Source: Sphingobacterium bovistauri (GTDB taxonomy: Bacteria; Bacteroidota; Bacteroidia; Sphingobacteriales; Sphingobacteriaceae). From it: 64,000 nucleotides of DNA. Position 1 is the first letter of the stretch; each line of letters opens with the position of its first letter. The notes below the pieces were generated by a model, which did no database searches, was not told the origin of the DNA, and saw only the letters and a list, made by a program, of their open reading frames with translations. Below, piece by piece: positions 56,113 to 63,825 of the stretch. The stretch lies in the NCBI RefSeq assembly GCF_020295405.1, contig NZ_JADEYP010000020.1, forward strand, positions 1 through 64,000, in the 5' to 3' direction. The position numbers and the translations under genes are program-made.

Positions 56113-56299
56113 TCTCAAAAACTTGGAAAAAGTATTAGCCTTACTACTACAAATGTTTGTACTGTATTATGGTTATGCACATTAGCAATTATGCATTAGA
56201 CAAGGTGTTTCTTAGCCTGGTCAATATCTGTTGTAATCTCTTGGAGAGATAGAAGCCGATTATTGCTGTCTAAGTAAGAATTGATTTTAGATTTGAGGA
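56113..56299. other. Intergenic sequence without recognised content
   Basis: About 190 bp between the metallophosphoesterase stop and the deacetylase remnant. It may contain eroded coding sequence, but no frame gave a family I recognise. A short run at 56174-56201 shows a weak 7-bp periodicity (TTATGCA, ATTAGCA, ATTATGC). Confidence 0.4.
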
Positions 56300-56662
56300 G
56301 GAAAGTGGAAGGATTAAATCATATTGGAGTACAACACGGATAATTTTTCATATCTCTATTTGAATGGTATAATAAAAAAATTGTAGATTGGTCATCTGAA
56401 AGAGGATATCCAATGTATAATTTTGCCCTAGGCTTAAGAACGCTAGCTTATTAGACCTATCATGCATGGGGTTAGATATATGTCTTTAGCAAATTTGGAC
56501 CAATTATTTGAATACGAGAAGAGGACAATTAGACGGGTTTACTATTTTAATATGCATCGGTACGGATATTAGACGTACCGATAAATTCTATTTTCAAGCT
56601 GGAAGAAATTATCTCTAGGTTAGAAGCTGAAAAATATAATTTTGTTCCGCTTGATAAATTAT
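56300..56662 (+). pseudogene. Decayed polysaccharide deacetylase (NodB/CE4-like), C-terminal part
   Basis: Conceptual translation in shifting frames recovers a recognisable C-terminus: FISLFEWYNKKIVDWSSERG and YPMYNFALGLRT (56350-56441), SLANLDQLFEYEKR in another frame (56483-56524), GFTILICIGTDIRRTDKFY (56535-56591) and KLEEIISRLEAEKYNFVPLD (56596-56655). Related intact proteins read FMPAYEWYN, NFTPGTRS, GFILLIHIGTDPRRTDKFYN and end in a YxFVPL strand. At least three frameshifts and four in-frame stops are needed, and the N-terminal catalytic part is absent. The gene would have deacetylated a GlcNAc polymer, consistent with the surrounding amino-sugar locus. It is clearly non-functional. Confidence 0.75.
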
Positions 56663-56664
56663 GG

Positions 56665-56686
56665 TTGCGTTTTTTTGCGTGTTTTG
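56665..56686 (+). promoter_or_regulatory. TGCGTTTTT direct repeat before murQ
   Basis: TTGCGTTTTTT is followed directly by TGCGTGTTTTG, 54 bp before the murQ start. It is the closest match to the repeat at 6807 and lies where an operator or -33 region would be expected. Confidence 0.4.
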
Positions 56687-56739
56687 TAAAAAAGTCGCAT
56701 ATTTACGATGTTATAACATGAATTTAGATTTCGATATAG

Positions 56740-57555
56740 ATGGTTAATACAACAGAGAAGGATTCGAATTATCAAGATTTGGACAAAATGACTGTCCTTG
56801 AGTTGCTTACGAATATTAATAAAGAAGATAAAACAGTGCCTGACGCTGTTGAACGTGCCATACCTCAAATACAAGCTTTGGTAAAAGTTGCGGTAGAGGG
56901 TATGAAAAAGGGAGGACGGATCTTTTATATAGGTGCTGGTACAAGCGGACGTTTAGGGGTTTTGGATGCGTCAGAATGTCCCCCGACATACGGTGTTCCA
57001 TTTGATTGGGTTATTGGTCTTATTGCTGGTGGCGATACTGCTATTCGCAAGGCTGTAGAATTTGCAGAGGATGATATGCAACAAGCTTGGAAGGATTTAG
57101 ATGAATATGTGATAACTGAAAATGATATTATTATTGGTATCGCAGCATCAGGTACTACTCCTTATGTGATTGGTGGATTGAATGAAGCAAATTCACGTGG
57201 TATAACGACAGGCTGTGTTGTTTGTAATGGTGGCTCTCCAATTGCTGCAATTGCTAAATATCCAGTTGAGGCTATTGTAGGTCCTGAGTTTGTGACAGGA
57301 TCAACACGTATGAAGTCTGGAACAGCACAAAAATTAGTGTTGAATATGATCAGTACTGCAGTGATGATTCAATTAGGGAGAGTGAAAGGAAATAAGATGG
57401 TGGATATGCAATTGTCTAATCACAAATTGGTAGGACGTGGTGTGCGTATGGTGATGACGGAGACAGGTGCAGAAGAAACATTGGCAGCTGAGCTATTAGA
57501 GAAATTCGGAAATGTAAGACAAGCGATCGAAGCATTTAATCAAAAACAATACTAA
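56740..57555 (+). CDS. murQ: N-acetylmuramic acid 6-phosphate etherase
   Basis: 271 residues, near the normal length. It cleaves the lactyl ether of MurNAc-6-P to give GlcNAc-6-P and D-lactate in the cytoplasm. Signatures: LDKMTVLELLTNINKEDKTV at the N-terminus, GAGTSGRLGVLDASECPPTY with the catalytic Glu, GIAASGTTPYVIGGL, and the SIS-domain TGSTRMKSGTAQKLVLNM. The product is the substrate of NagA encoded at 28.4 kb. The symporter gene starts 15 bp downstream, so the two form an operon. Confidence 0.97.
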   Translation: MVNTTEKDSNYQDLDKMTVLELLTNINKEDKTVPDAVERAIPQIQALVKVAVEGMKKGGRIFYIGAGTSGRLGVLDASECPPTYGVPFDWVIGLIAGGDTAIRKAVEFAEDDMQQAWKDLDEYVITENDIIIGIAASGTTPYVIGGLNEANSRGITTGCVVCNGGSPIAAIAKYPVEAIVGPEFVTGSTRMKSGTAQKLVLNMISTAVMIQLGRVKGNKMVDMQLSNHKLVGRGVRMVMTETGAEETLAAELLEKFGNVRQAIEAFNQKQY

Positions 57556-57570
57556 ACATAAAGACTACAT

Positions 57571-59058
57571 ATGTCACCTATTATATTATTATCATTTTTA
57601 GTCATTTACTTCGCCGTATTGTTGGGAGTATCGTATTTTACTTCTAAAGGTTCGGCTGATAATTCCACTTTTTTTGTCGCTAATCGTAACTCGAAGTGGT
57701 ATATGGTGGCTTTTGGGATGATTGGAACAGCCTTGTCTGGTGTTACTTTTATATCTGTTCCGGGAGCTGTCGGAGCTTCTAACTTTAGTTATTTCCAATT
57801 TGTACTAGGTAATGCTGTAGGTTTTATAATTATAGCTTATGTGCTATTGCCTCTATATTATCGTATGAATTTAACCTCCATTTATACCTATTTGGAGGAA
57901 AGATTTGGTCATTTAACGTATAAAACAGGCGCGGCTATTTTCTTGATCTCCAGAACAATTGGGTCTGCCTTTAGATTGTATTTGGTTGCGATTGTATTAC
58001 AACATTTTATTTTTGATGCTTGGAATATTCCTTTCGTTATTACTGTTACGATTTGTTTGCTTTTGATTTGGTTATATACAAATAAAGGTGGTTTGAAAAC
58101 TATCATCGTTACAGATACATTACAAACTACATTCTTAATTACAGCGGTAATTTTGTCTATATATTTCATGGCAAAAGGCTTAGATTTTGATATAGTTGAG
58201 ACATTTGAAGCTGTAAAGGAAAGTAGTTATTCTCAAATATTCTTTTGGGAAGATTTTGTTGGTAGTAAAGCTAATTTTTGGAAGCAATTCTTAGGTGGTG
58301 TGTTTATCACAATTGCTATGACAGGTTTGGATCAAGATTTGATGCAAAAGAACTTGTCGATGAAAACTATTAAAGAGGCACAAACGAATATGATTACTTT
58401 CACCTCAATATTCGTTGTTATCAATATTTTCTTCTTAGCGGTAGGGGCTTTGTTGTATATCTATGCCGAGAGAAATGGAATTGATGTCTCGACTTTAGCA
58501 ACACGCGATTACCTATATCCAGAAATCGCATTAAATCACTTAGCTATCGTTCCAGCGATAGTATTTATGATGGGATTAACAGCTGCTACTTTTGCAACTA
58601 CAGATTCAGCACTGACAGCCTTGACTACGTCATATTGTATAGATTTCTTGAATTTTAATAAAAAGGAAAATCCAAATGACCCTGCCTTGGTAAGACAACG
58701 TAATTATGTGCATTTCGGTTTTTCAGTATTGATGTTGGTTGTGATATTAATTTTTAAATTAATTAATGATGACTCGGTAGTGAATGCAATCTTTACTGCT
58801 GCTAGTTACACATATGGTCCATTATTAGGATTGTTTATATTCGGATTGTTTACGAAACGAGCAGTCAACGACAAGTTGGTGCCATATATTTGTGTGATAT
58901 CACCATTGATATTATTCTTGTTAAATACTTATGTAATATCCGTATATACTAATTATGTAATTGGATTGGATTTGATTATTCATAATGCTTTAATTACCGT
59001 TATATTATTGATGATTACTTCCCCAGGAAGAGCATCAGAGAAGTCATTATCGCATTAA
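57571..59058 (+). CDS. Sodium:solute symporter (SSS family), probable MurNAc/amino-sugar importer
   Basis: 495 residues with about 13 membrane helices and the SSS/SLC5 signatures (ALSGVTFISVPGAVG near 50, FIWLYTNKGGLKTIIVTDTLQ in parts near 170, GLTAATFATTDSALTALTTS near 335). It should import a small solute with sodium across the inner membrane. Co-transcription with murQ makes free MurNAc the leading candidate, as for MurT of Tannerella forsythia, an SSS-family MurNAc transporter; the substrate remains inference. No sugar kinase gene follows. A strong terminator ends the operon. Confidence 0.9.
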   Translation: MSPIILLSFLVIYFAVLLGVSYFTSKGSADNSTFFVANRNSKWYMVAFGMIGTALSGVTFISVPGAVGASNFSYFQFVLGNAVGFIIIAYVLLPLYYRMNLTSIYTYLEERFGHLTYKTGAAIFLISRTIGSAFRLYLVAIVLQHFIFDAWNIPFVITVTICLLLIWLYTNKGGLKTIIVTDTLQTTFLITAVILSIYFMAKGLDFDIVETFEAVKESSYSQIFFWEDFVGSKANFWKQFLGGVFITIAMTGLDQDLMQKNLSMKTIKEAQTNMITFTSIFVVINIFFLAVGALLYIYAERNGIDVSTLATRDYLYPEIALNHLAIVPAIVFMMGLTAATFATTDSALTALTTSYCIDFLNFNKKENPNDPALVRQRNYVHFGFSVLMLVVILIFKLINDDSVVNAIFTAASYTYGPLLGLFIFGLFTKRAVNDKLVPYICVISPLILFLLNTYVISVYTNYVIGLDLIIHNALITVILLMITSPGRASEKSLSH

Positions 59059-59075
59059 TAACTATCATTTTTTTT

Positions 59076-59121
59076 AATAGCAAAGGGTTTTCAGTTTAAT
59101 ATGAAAACCCTTTGCTATTTT
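59076..59121. terminator. Terminator of the murQ-symporter operon
   Basis: An 18-bp perfect stem AATAGCAAAGGGTTTTCA/TGAAAACCCTTTGCTATT with an 8-nt loop, flanked by T runs. Confidence 0.92.
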
Positions 59122-59269
59122 ATGGGAATGACATTTCCTTAAATGATTATTTCAAGACAAAGTACTAGAATACTTGCATTTAAAAATGTCTTAATATATG
59201 TTTAAATTGGATTACATTTGTCAAGATGTTAAAAGAGTTAATTGAGCTATAATAACATCTTATTTTATT

Positions 59270-59277
59270 TATTTTTG
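59270..59277 (+). promoter_or_regulatory. -7 box (TATTTTTG) of the porin gene
   Basis: An exact TAnnTTTG match, 25 bp before the ATG at 59303. Confidence 0.45.
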
Positions 59278-59302
59278 CGAGTATATATATTTTGATCATT
59301 AG

Positions 59303-61288
59303 ATGAGTAGTAATTTTTTGCGTAGCTTTTTAAGTATTGTTTTTGCATTTGCTCTGATTTTTTCGGTTCAAGCTCAGGTCGATGATGAATTTAGTTCTGC
59401 ATTAGATTCAGCTCGAGCAAAGGAGGATAATAAGAAAGATTCAGTAGTTTTTTCGGCTAAATATGTTCGATTTGCTACATTAAATATGTTGAAGTATGCG
59501 ACCTATACACAACAAATCGATACGAGCCATCATAATTTTCAATATTACAATCAACAAAATCTTCCTTGGAATCCAAGTATTAACCTTGGTTCATACGGAT
59601 TGGCTACACGAGATTTATTATTCCAACCTAGTAAGACAATTGGTTTTCAGCCAGGATTTCACGCTTTAGAACGGTATTTACTTACTTCAGATTCAGTTCG
59701 GTATTATAGAGCTCGTGCTCGGTATTCTGAGTTGTATGCTGTAGGTTTCTTTTTTGCGGATCAAGTGTTCAAAGTGAAATTAGCCCAAAATATCAATCCC
59801 AATTGGAATATAGGTATAGATTATCACGCTACTAATACAGAAGGATATTTCTCTAATCAAGATTATTCTGATCGAAAGGGGACAGTTCATACCTGGTACG
59901 AATCACCAAGCAAGCGTTATAATATGCTTGCTAATGTTACATTCAATAAGCTAGATGCTACAGAAAATGGTTCGATTATCAATGACTCTTTGTTTCGTGA
60001 TGATAAGGTAAGTTCTTGGTATTCAGTTATTACAAAGTTAAATAGGAAGCTTGATGCAAGACCATACAACAAATGGAATGACAATAGTTTCTTCTTACGT
60101 CAGTCTTATTATATTGGACGTATAGATACGGTGAATAATGGGGAGCCTGAGATGGAAATACATCCTACCAATGCAATAGCGCACAACACACATGTCCGTC
60201 AGCAGCGTTTTGTGTTTTATAAAAATGAAGACGATACCTACAGTGCTTTTCCGTACGGCAATTACCGCGAAGTACATGATACAACGAAGGTTACTACAAT
60301 TTCAAATGAATTGACATACGCTTTCTATTTACGTCCAAAATCCTTACTCAAAAACGAGGCGAAATTGAATGTAGGCTTTCAAAATGATTTAATTTGGTAT
60401 GCAGATAGCATCTCCACAGATTTTTATCAAAATTCTTCCGTAAAAGGAGATTTAAGTTATAAGTTTTCAGATAGGATAGATTTTAATGTAGGCGTGAATC
60501 AAATAGTAGTTGGTCATAATTTTGGCGATTATTTGTATGAAGCAAAAGCTGATATTTTGATTGGAGAAAACGTGGGTAAAATATCTCTAGGAGCTTATTC
60601 ACAAAATAAATCTCCTGAAATGGTATTTAGCCGTATGAACTATACGTATCATCAATGGAACAATGATTTAGAAAAGACGAAAACGCAGAATCTTTCATTT
60701 GTATATAGCAATCCTAGAGTACGATTCAAGGGGCGCTTGGAGTATTTTCTTATAGACAATCATACATATTTCAAAGAGATTGATAATCCCAACGATGATG
60801 CGCGATTTGATAGAGTGATAGAGGCTGCACAATACGGAAAACTAAATCTTTTAAAAGCTACAGTTGAACAAAATTTCAAATTCGGTAAATTTCATCTTGA
60901 TAATCGCGTAGTTTACCAAAAATCTGATGCAATGGATGTAATTGCTACTCCAGAGTTATATACGTGGCATAGTATCTATTATGATTCTAGATGGTATGAT
61001 GTTTTGAATATACGTATAGGTGCAGATGTTCGTTTCAATACGCCATTTGTCACGCCTTCATATTCTATTAGTACAGGTCAGTTCTATAATACCAATACAA
61101 GTTTAGAATTTTCAACCTATCCGATTGTAGATTTTTGGGCCACAATGAATATCAAACGAGTGAATTTGTTTATCAGTAACAATTTTACCAACCAATATTT
61201 GTATCCTAAAGGCTATTATTCTGTACGTCGTTATCCAATGAATCCTGCAAACTTTAGGTTTGGCGCTTCTTGGAAATTTTACGATTAA
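59303..61288 (+). CDS. Putative porin (Porin_10 family)
   Basis: 661 residues. Signal peptide to about 25 (SVQAQ), then a Ser/Asp/Lys-rich segment and a long antiparallel beta-barrel with alternating aromatic and polar residues (for example FDFVYQ-like strands, YNWNIGIDYHATNTEGYF in parts), ending in RFGASWKFYD. This matches the Bacteroidota putative porin family often annotated Porin_10, about 650 residues. Presumed outer-membrane pore; substrate unknown. It is monocistronic and lies just upstream of the tRNA array. Confidence 0.85.
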   Translation: MSSNFLRSFLSIVFAFALIFSVQAQVDDEFSSALDSARAKEDNKKDSVVFSAKYVRFATLNMLKYATYTQQIDTSHHNFQYYNQQNLPWNPSINLGSYGLATRDLLFQPSKTIGFQPGFHALERYLLTSDSVRYYRARARYSELYAVGFFFADQVFKVKLAQNINPNWNIGIDYHATNTEGYFSNQDYSDRKGTVHTWYESPSKRYNMLANVTFNKLDATENGSIINDSLFRDDKVSSWYSVITKLNRKLDARPYNKWNDNSFFLRQSYYIGRIDTVNNGEPEMEIHPTNAIAHNTHVRQQRFVFYKNEDDTYSAFPYGNYREVHDTTKVTTISNELTYAFYLRPKSLLKNEAKLNVGFQNDLIWYADSISTDFYQNSSVKGDLSYKFSDRIDFNVGVNQIVVGHNFGDYLYEAKADILIGENVGKISLGAYSQNKSPEMVFSRMNYTYHQWNNDLEKTKTQNLSFVYSNPRVRFKGRLEYFLIDNHTYFKEIDNPNDDARFDRVIEAAQYGKLNLLKATVEQNFKFGKFHLDNRVVYQKSDAMDVIATPELYTWHSIYYDSRWYDVLNIRIGADVRFNTPFVTPSYSISTGQFYNTNTSLEFSTYPIVDFWATMNIKRVNLFISNNFTNQYLYPKGYYSVRRYPMNPANFRFGASWKFYD

Positions 61289-61350
61289 AAATTATCTGTC
61301 TTTTTACTAGTAAATTACGTTTTAACATAGTAAAAAAGTTAGAAAAACAT

Positions 61351-61380
61351 TTTGAAACTTAAAAATTAGGGCTATATTTG
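61351..61380 (+). promoter_or_regulatory. Promoter of the tRNA-Val array
   Basis: A complete Bacteroidota promoter: -33 TTTG (61351-61354), 18 bp, -7 TATATTTG (61373-61380). It lies 55 bp before the first tRNA. Confidence 0.7.
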
Positions 61381-61435
61381 CACACGCAATCAGGATAAGG
61401 TTGCATTGTTCTGATAAAGAATTAAAAAAATGTTT

Positions 61436-61513
61436 GGAGAATTAGCTCAGCTGGTTCAGAGCATCTGCCTTACAAGCAGAGGGTCACTGGTTCGAATCCA
61501 GTATTCTCCACCA
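61436..61513 (+). tRNA. tRNA-Val (anticodon TAC), copy 1, CCA encoded
   Basis: A full cloverleaf: acceptor GGAGAAT/ATTCTCC, D-arm GCTC...GAGC, anticodon stem TCTGC/GCAGA with loop CTTACAA (anticodon 61471-61473), T-arm CTGG-TTCGAAT-CCAG, discriminator A and a genomic CCA. Confidence 0.96.
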
Positions 61514-61523
61514 AACATTCTAC

Positions 61524-61601
61524 GGAGAATTAGCTCAGCTGGTTCAGAGCATCTGCCTTACAAGCAGAGGGTCACTGGTTCGAATCCAGTATTCTCCACC
61601 A
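61524..61601 (+). tRNA. tRNA-Val (anticodon TAC), copy 2, CCA encoded
   Basis: Identical to copy 1, including the encoded CCA; anticodon at 61559-61561. The 10-bp spacer AACATTCTAC separates it from copy 1 and repeats before copy 3. Confidence 0.96.
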
Positions 61602-61611
61602 AACATTCTAC

Positions 61612-61686
61612 GGAGGCTTAGCTCAGCTGGTTCAGAGCATCTGCCTTACAAGCAGAGGGTCACTGGTTCGAATCCAGTAGCCTCCA
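61612..61686 (+). tRNA. tRNA-Val (anticodon TAC), copy 3, no encoded CCA
   Basis: Same body as copies 1 and 2, but the acceptor stem is GGAGGCT/AGCCTCC: two base pairs changed on both strands, so pairing is kept. The discriminator A is followed by CAC, so CCA must be added after transcription. Anticodon 61647-61649. Confidence 0.95.
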
Positions 61687-61696
61687 CACTACAAAT

Positions 61697-61732
61697 GAAA
61701 AGCATCAAGAAATTGATGCTTTTCTTGTTTTT
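61697..61732 (+). terminator. Terminator of the tRNA array
   Basis: GAAAAGCATCA/TGATGCTTTTC, 11-bp stem, 6-nt loop, T-rich tail. The stem core AAGCATCAA/TTGATGCTT recurs in the palindrome at 62671. Confidence 0.88.
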
Positions 61733-61782
61733 AGCCAATTGATAATTATTTTTTTTTTCTTATATGTGATGATGGGTTTAAT

Positions 61783-62343
61783 ATGAAACAAATTATACTG
61801 CTATTAAAAAGACCTGAATATTTATTAGAGCTTTCAGTATTCATTCCAATTCTATTTGTTGTATTTATAGCTGGTTCTGTAGATAGTGGGCCATTTTTTG
61901 TGCCTATATTTTATGGATTATATCTATCCTTTTTGTACAAAGATAGATTAAGAAATCAATTTCTATTTTTTGTTGTCCCCATTGTTTTCTTTGTGATTTT
62001 TATTACTATAGGAGGTTTATTGCTAATATCTAAATTTATTGATTCTTCTGTATCAATAAAAAATGAAAATGTATTTCTAGTTTCATTGCTTACCTGTTTA
62101 GTTGGAGGGTGGTGTTCATGGCTAATCTTATTTACCTTGAAGTTGTTGTTTCGTGTAAGATTAAAAATAATCTATTTTATAATTTCAGCAATTCTAGTTG
62201 CTCCACCATATTTAATGGATTTATCGCCAACCCAAGAGGCGACCTCAGGGTATTTTTATCTTATTTGGAATGCAGGAATGTCAGTAGTGGTTTGTTTGAT
62301 GTTTTTTGACAAAAATGTATATAGTAAAAGTAGAAAAATCTAA
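61783..62343 (+). CDS. Small integral membrane protein of unknown function
   Basis: 186 residues with five likely membrane segments (about 15-37, 38-50, 55-85, 95-120, 122-142, 160-175, some short), a basic C-terminus (NVYSKSRKI) and no recognised domain. No lipobox or catalytic motif. It stands alone between the tRNA terminator and the 62-bp palindrome and converges with the secreted protein gene. Base composition is lower in GC than its neighbours. Function unknown. Confidence 0.7.
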   Translation: MKQIILLLKRPEYLLELSVFIPILFVVFIAGSVDSGPFFVPIFYGLYLSFLYKDRLRNQFLFFVVPIVFFVIFITIGGLLLISKFIDSSVSIKNENVFLVSLLTCLVGGWCSWLILFTLKLLFRVRLKIIYFIISAILVAPPYLMDLSPTQEATSGYFYLIWNAGMSVVVCLMFFDKNVYSKSRKI

Positions 62344-62811
62344 AATAATTGATTCCTTTTCCAAATGACCATTTACAGCTGAATAGGAGGTTGCTGATTT
62401 TATGTATAAACTAGATAATGATATAGGTAGGTTTGAAATTATTTAATTTTTGACTTTGTAAATCAATGGGCTTTGTTATGAATGTAGATAGGCGTTTGCC
62501 TCATCATTTACACAATTACAAATAATTTATATTTAGACAAAAGTATGAGGTTGTATGTACGGAATCATTTGGAAAAAAGCTGGAAGAGAAGAGTAATGAT
62601 TAAAAACTTATAGATTCAACAGGTTCATGATATTCCGACATTTAGTCGGAAGTTGTCACTGTTTTAAATCGTTTTTTCACTCTAACAACAAAGCATCAAT
62701 TAATTGATGCTTTGTTGTTAGAGTGAAAAAACACACAGTTTTTTTCTTATCCTGAAGTAATGTTAAAATATCTTTTAATATTAGGACTAGATTTTTATAT
62801 CACTGTTTTAG
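62344..62811. other. Intergenic region between convergent genes
   Basis: 470 bp with no credible gene; the longest open stretches are about 15-22 codons. It has a 7-bp hairpin TTCCGAC-ATTTA-GTCGGAA (62633-62651) and the palindrome listed next. Confidence 0.5.
62671..62732. repeat. 62-bp perfect palindrome (probable bidirectional terminator)
   Basis: Every base from 62671 to 62732 pairs about the centre 62701/62702 with no loop or mismatch. The half reads GTTTTTTCACTCTAACAACA then AAGCATCAATT. T7 follows 8 bp downstream. It lies between convergent genes and would work as a terminator for both strands. Confidence 0.85.
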
Positions 62812-63282
62812 CTACCACTGAATCCTCATCTTGCCAAGTACTTTTCCATTTCGAGTGTTTTCGATATCGACCATCTTGCCATGATCTTTATAAAAAATAA
62901 CCTTAAGTTGATCTCCTACACGAATTTCAACGGGATTATTTACACTTTTAATAGTTCCTTCATTAAGGACGGTTAATTTACCAGCTTTGTAGTTATCCTG
63001 TATGTTTTGTGGTAGATTCAATAATGAGCCAATTGTTTCAGTTTTAGTCCCATTTTTTCTCGCAAAACTCACTAGCATATATCTTGTACCCGCTTTATCA
63101 GTTTTTCCGTCACTGCCTCTCACGTGAACGTTAAATTTGATACGATCTCCTGCTTTCGGTATAATAGTCTTACCTGGTTCAACTTTACCTGTGTATGCAA
63201 AGTTTACTGTCTGAGCCGAAGCACTAATGGATAATGCCGTAATTATACAAAGCATCATAGTTAAAAAGAATGTTTTTTTCAT
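62812..63282 (-). CDS. Secreted protein of unknown function
   Basis: 156 residues. Clear signal peptide (MKKTFFLTMMLCIITALSIS then ASAQ, cleavage about 24) and no lipid-attachment Cys. The mature 130 residues alternate strands and charged turns (VNFAYTGKVEPGKTIIPKAG, INFNVHVRGSDGKTD-like) and look like an Ig- or beta-sandwich domain. No family recognised. Preceded by a 540-bp region divergent from the SusC-like gene. Confidence 0.75.
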   Translation of the reverse strand: MKKTFFLTMMLCIITALSISASAQTVNFAYTGKVEPGKTIIPKAGDRIKFNVHVRGSDGKTDKAGTRYMLVSFARKNGTKTETIGSLLNLPQNIQDNYKAGKLTVLNEGTIKSVNNPVEIRVGDQLKVIFYKDHGKMVDIENTRNGKVLGKMRIQW

Positions 63283-63825
63283 ATTATAGATTTTAATAAT
63301 TGGTTATTCTAGGATTGTATTGGATTAATCCCAAGAATTTGAGCAAAACTATGTATTATTTTTGATATTTCAAATTCGTAAATATCAAAGCTGATTTTAA
63401 AATTTATCGTCTATTAATTAAGTGCTATTTTTTCAGTGATGAACGATAAAAGTATAATTAGAGTACTGGATTTGGGCAAAGTTTTTAATCATGAATTACC
63501 TTTACAAAAAATATGTTGATAAGCGGTGATGCTATATGCGTAGTGCATGTATGCTAAATGCTGTAGCATGAATTGTTAATTAAAGTGGCAAAATTTATAT
63601 CTTCCATCCCTATGGTTTGAACTGAAAATTATTCTTTAATACAGTCTCTTTGTTGTTGTTCATTTGCTAATGAATCTGGTGTTTTTTTTGAATATGATGT
63701 TGTGCTATCGATTGATATTTTTATTCCTATACCTAAATGCTAAATAAAATTTTGAATTGATATTACTTTTAAAGTAATTATTTGTAAATAACTAACTTAC
63801 CTATCACAACTAACAAGAATAAATT
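63283..63825. other. Divergent intergenic region with a solo heptamer array
   Basis: 543 bp, A/T-rich, with no ORF of note. It should hold promoters for both flanking genes; none is clear. The 63530-63570 segment carries a short period-7 repeat listed separately. Confidence 0.5.
63530..63565 (+). repeat. Solo degenerate heptamer array (TGCNNTA)
   Basis: Units TGCTATA, TGCGTAG, TGCATGTA (8 bp), TGCTAAA, TGCTGTA. Two units are identical to units of the arrays flanking the four-helix-bundle gene (TGCTATA on the left, TGCTGTA on the right in reverse). No four-helix-bundle gene is present here. Confidence 0.55.

Noticed and set aside
56174..56201. Weak 7-bp periodicity (TTATGCA, ATTAGCA, ATTATGC)
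   Set aside because: Too few and too irregular units to list as a heptamer array with confidence.
56196..56318. A 40-codon minus-strand stretch encoding LKSKINSYLDSNNRLLSLQE and more, protein-like in composition
   Set aside because: No start codon and no recognised family; it could be an eroded gene, but this cannot be supported from the sequence.
61430..61621. A 63-codon open frame across the tRNA array
   Set aside because: It is produced by the repeated tRNA-Val sequence; the tRNAs explain all of it.
62400..62610. Short frames of 14 and 22 codons between convergent genes
   Set aside because: Too short, no supporting context or signal.
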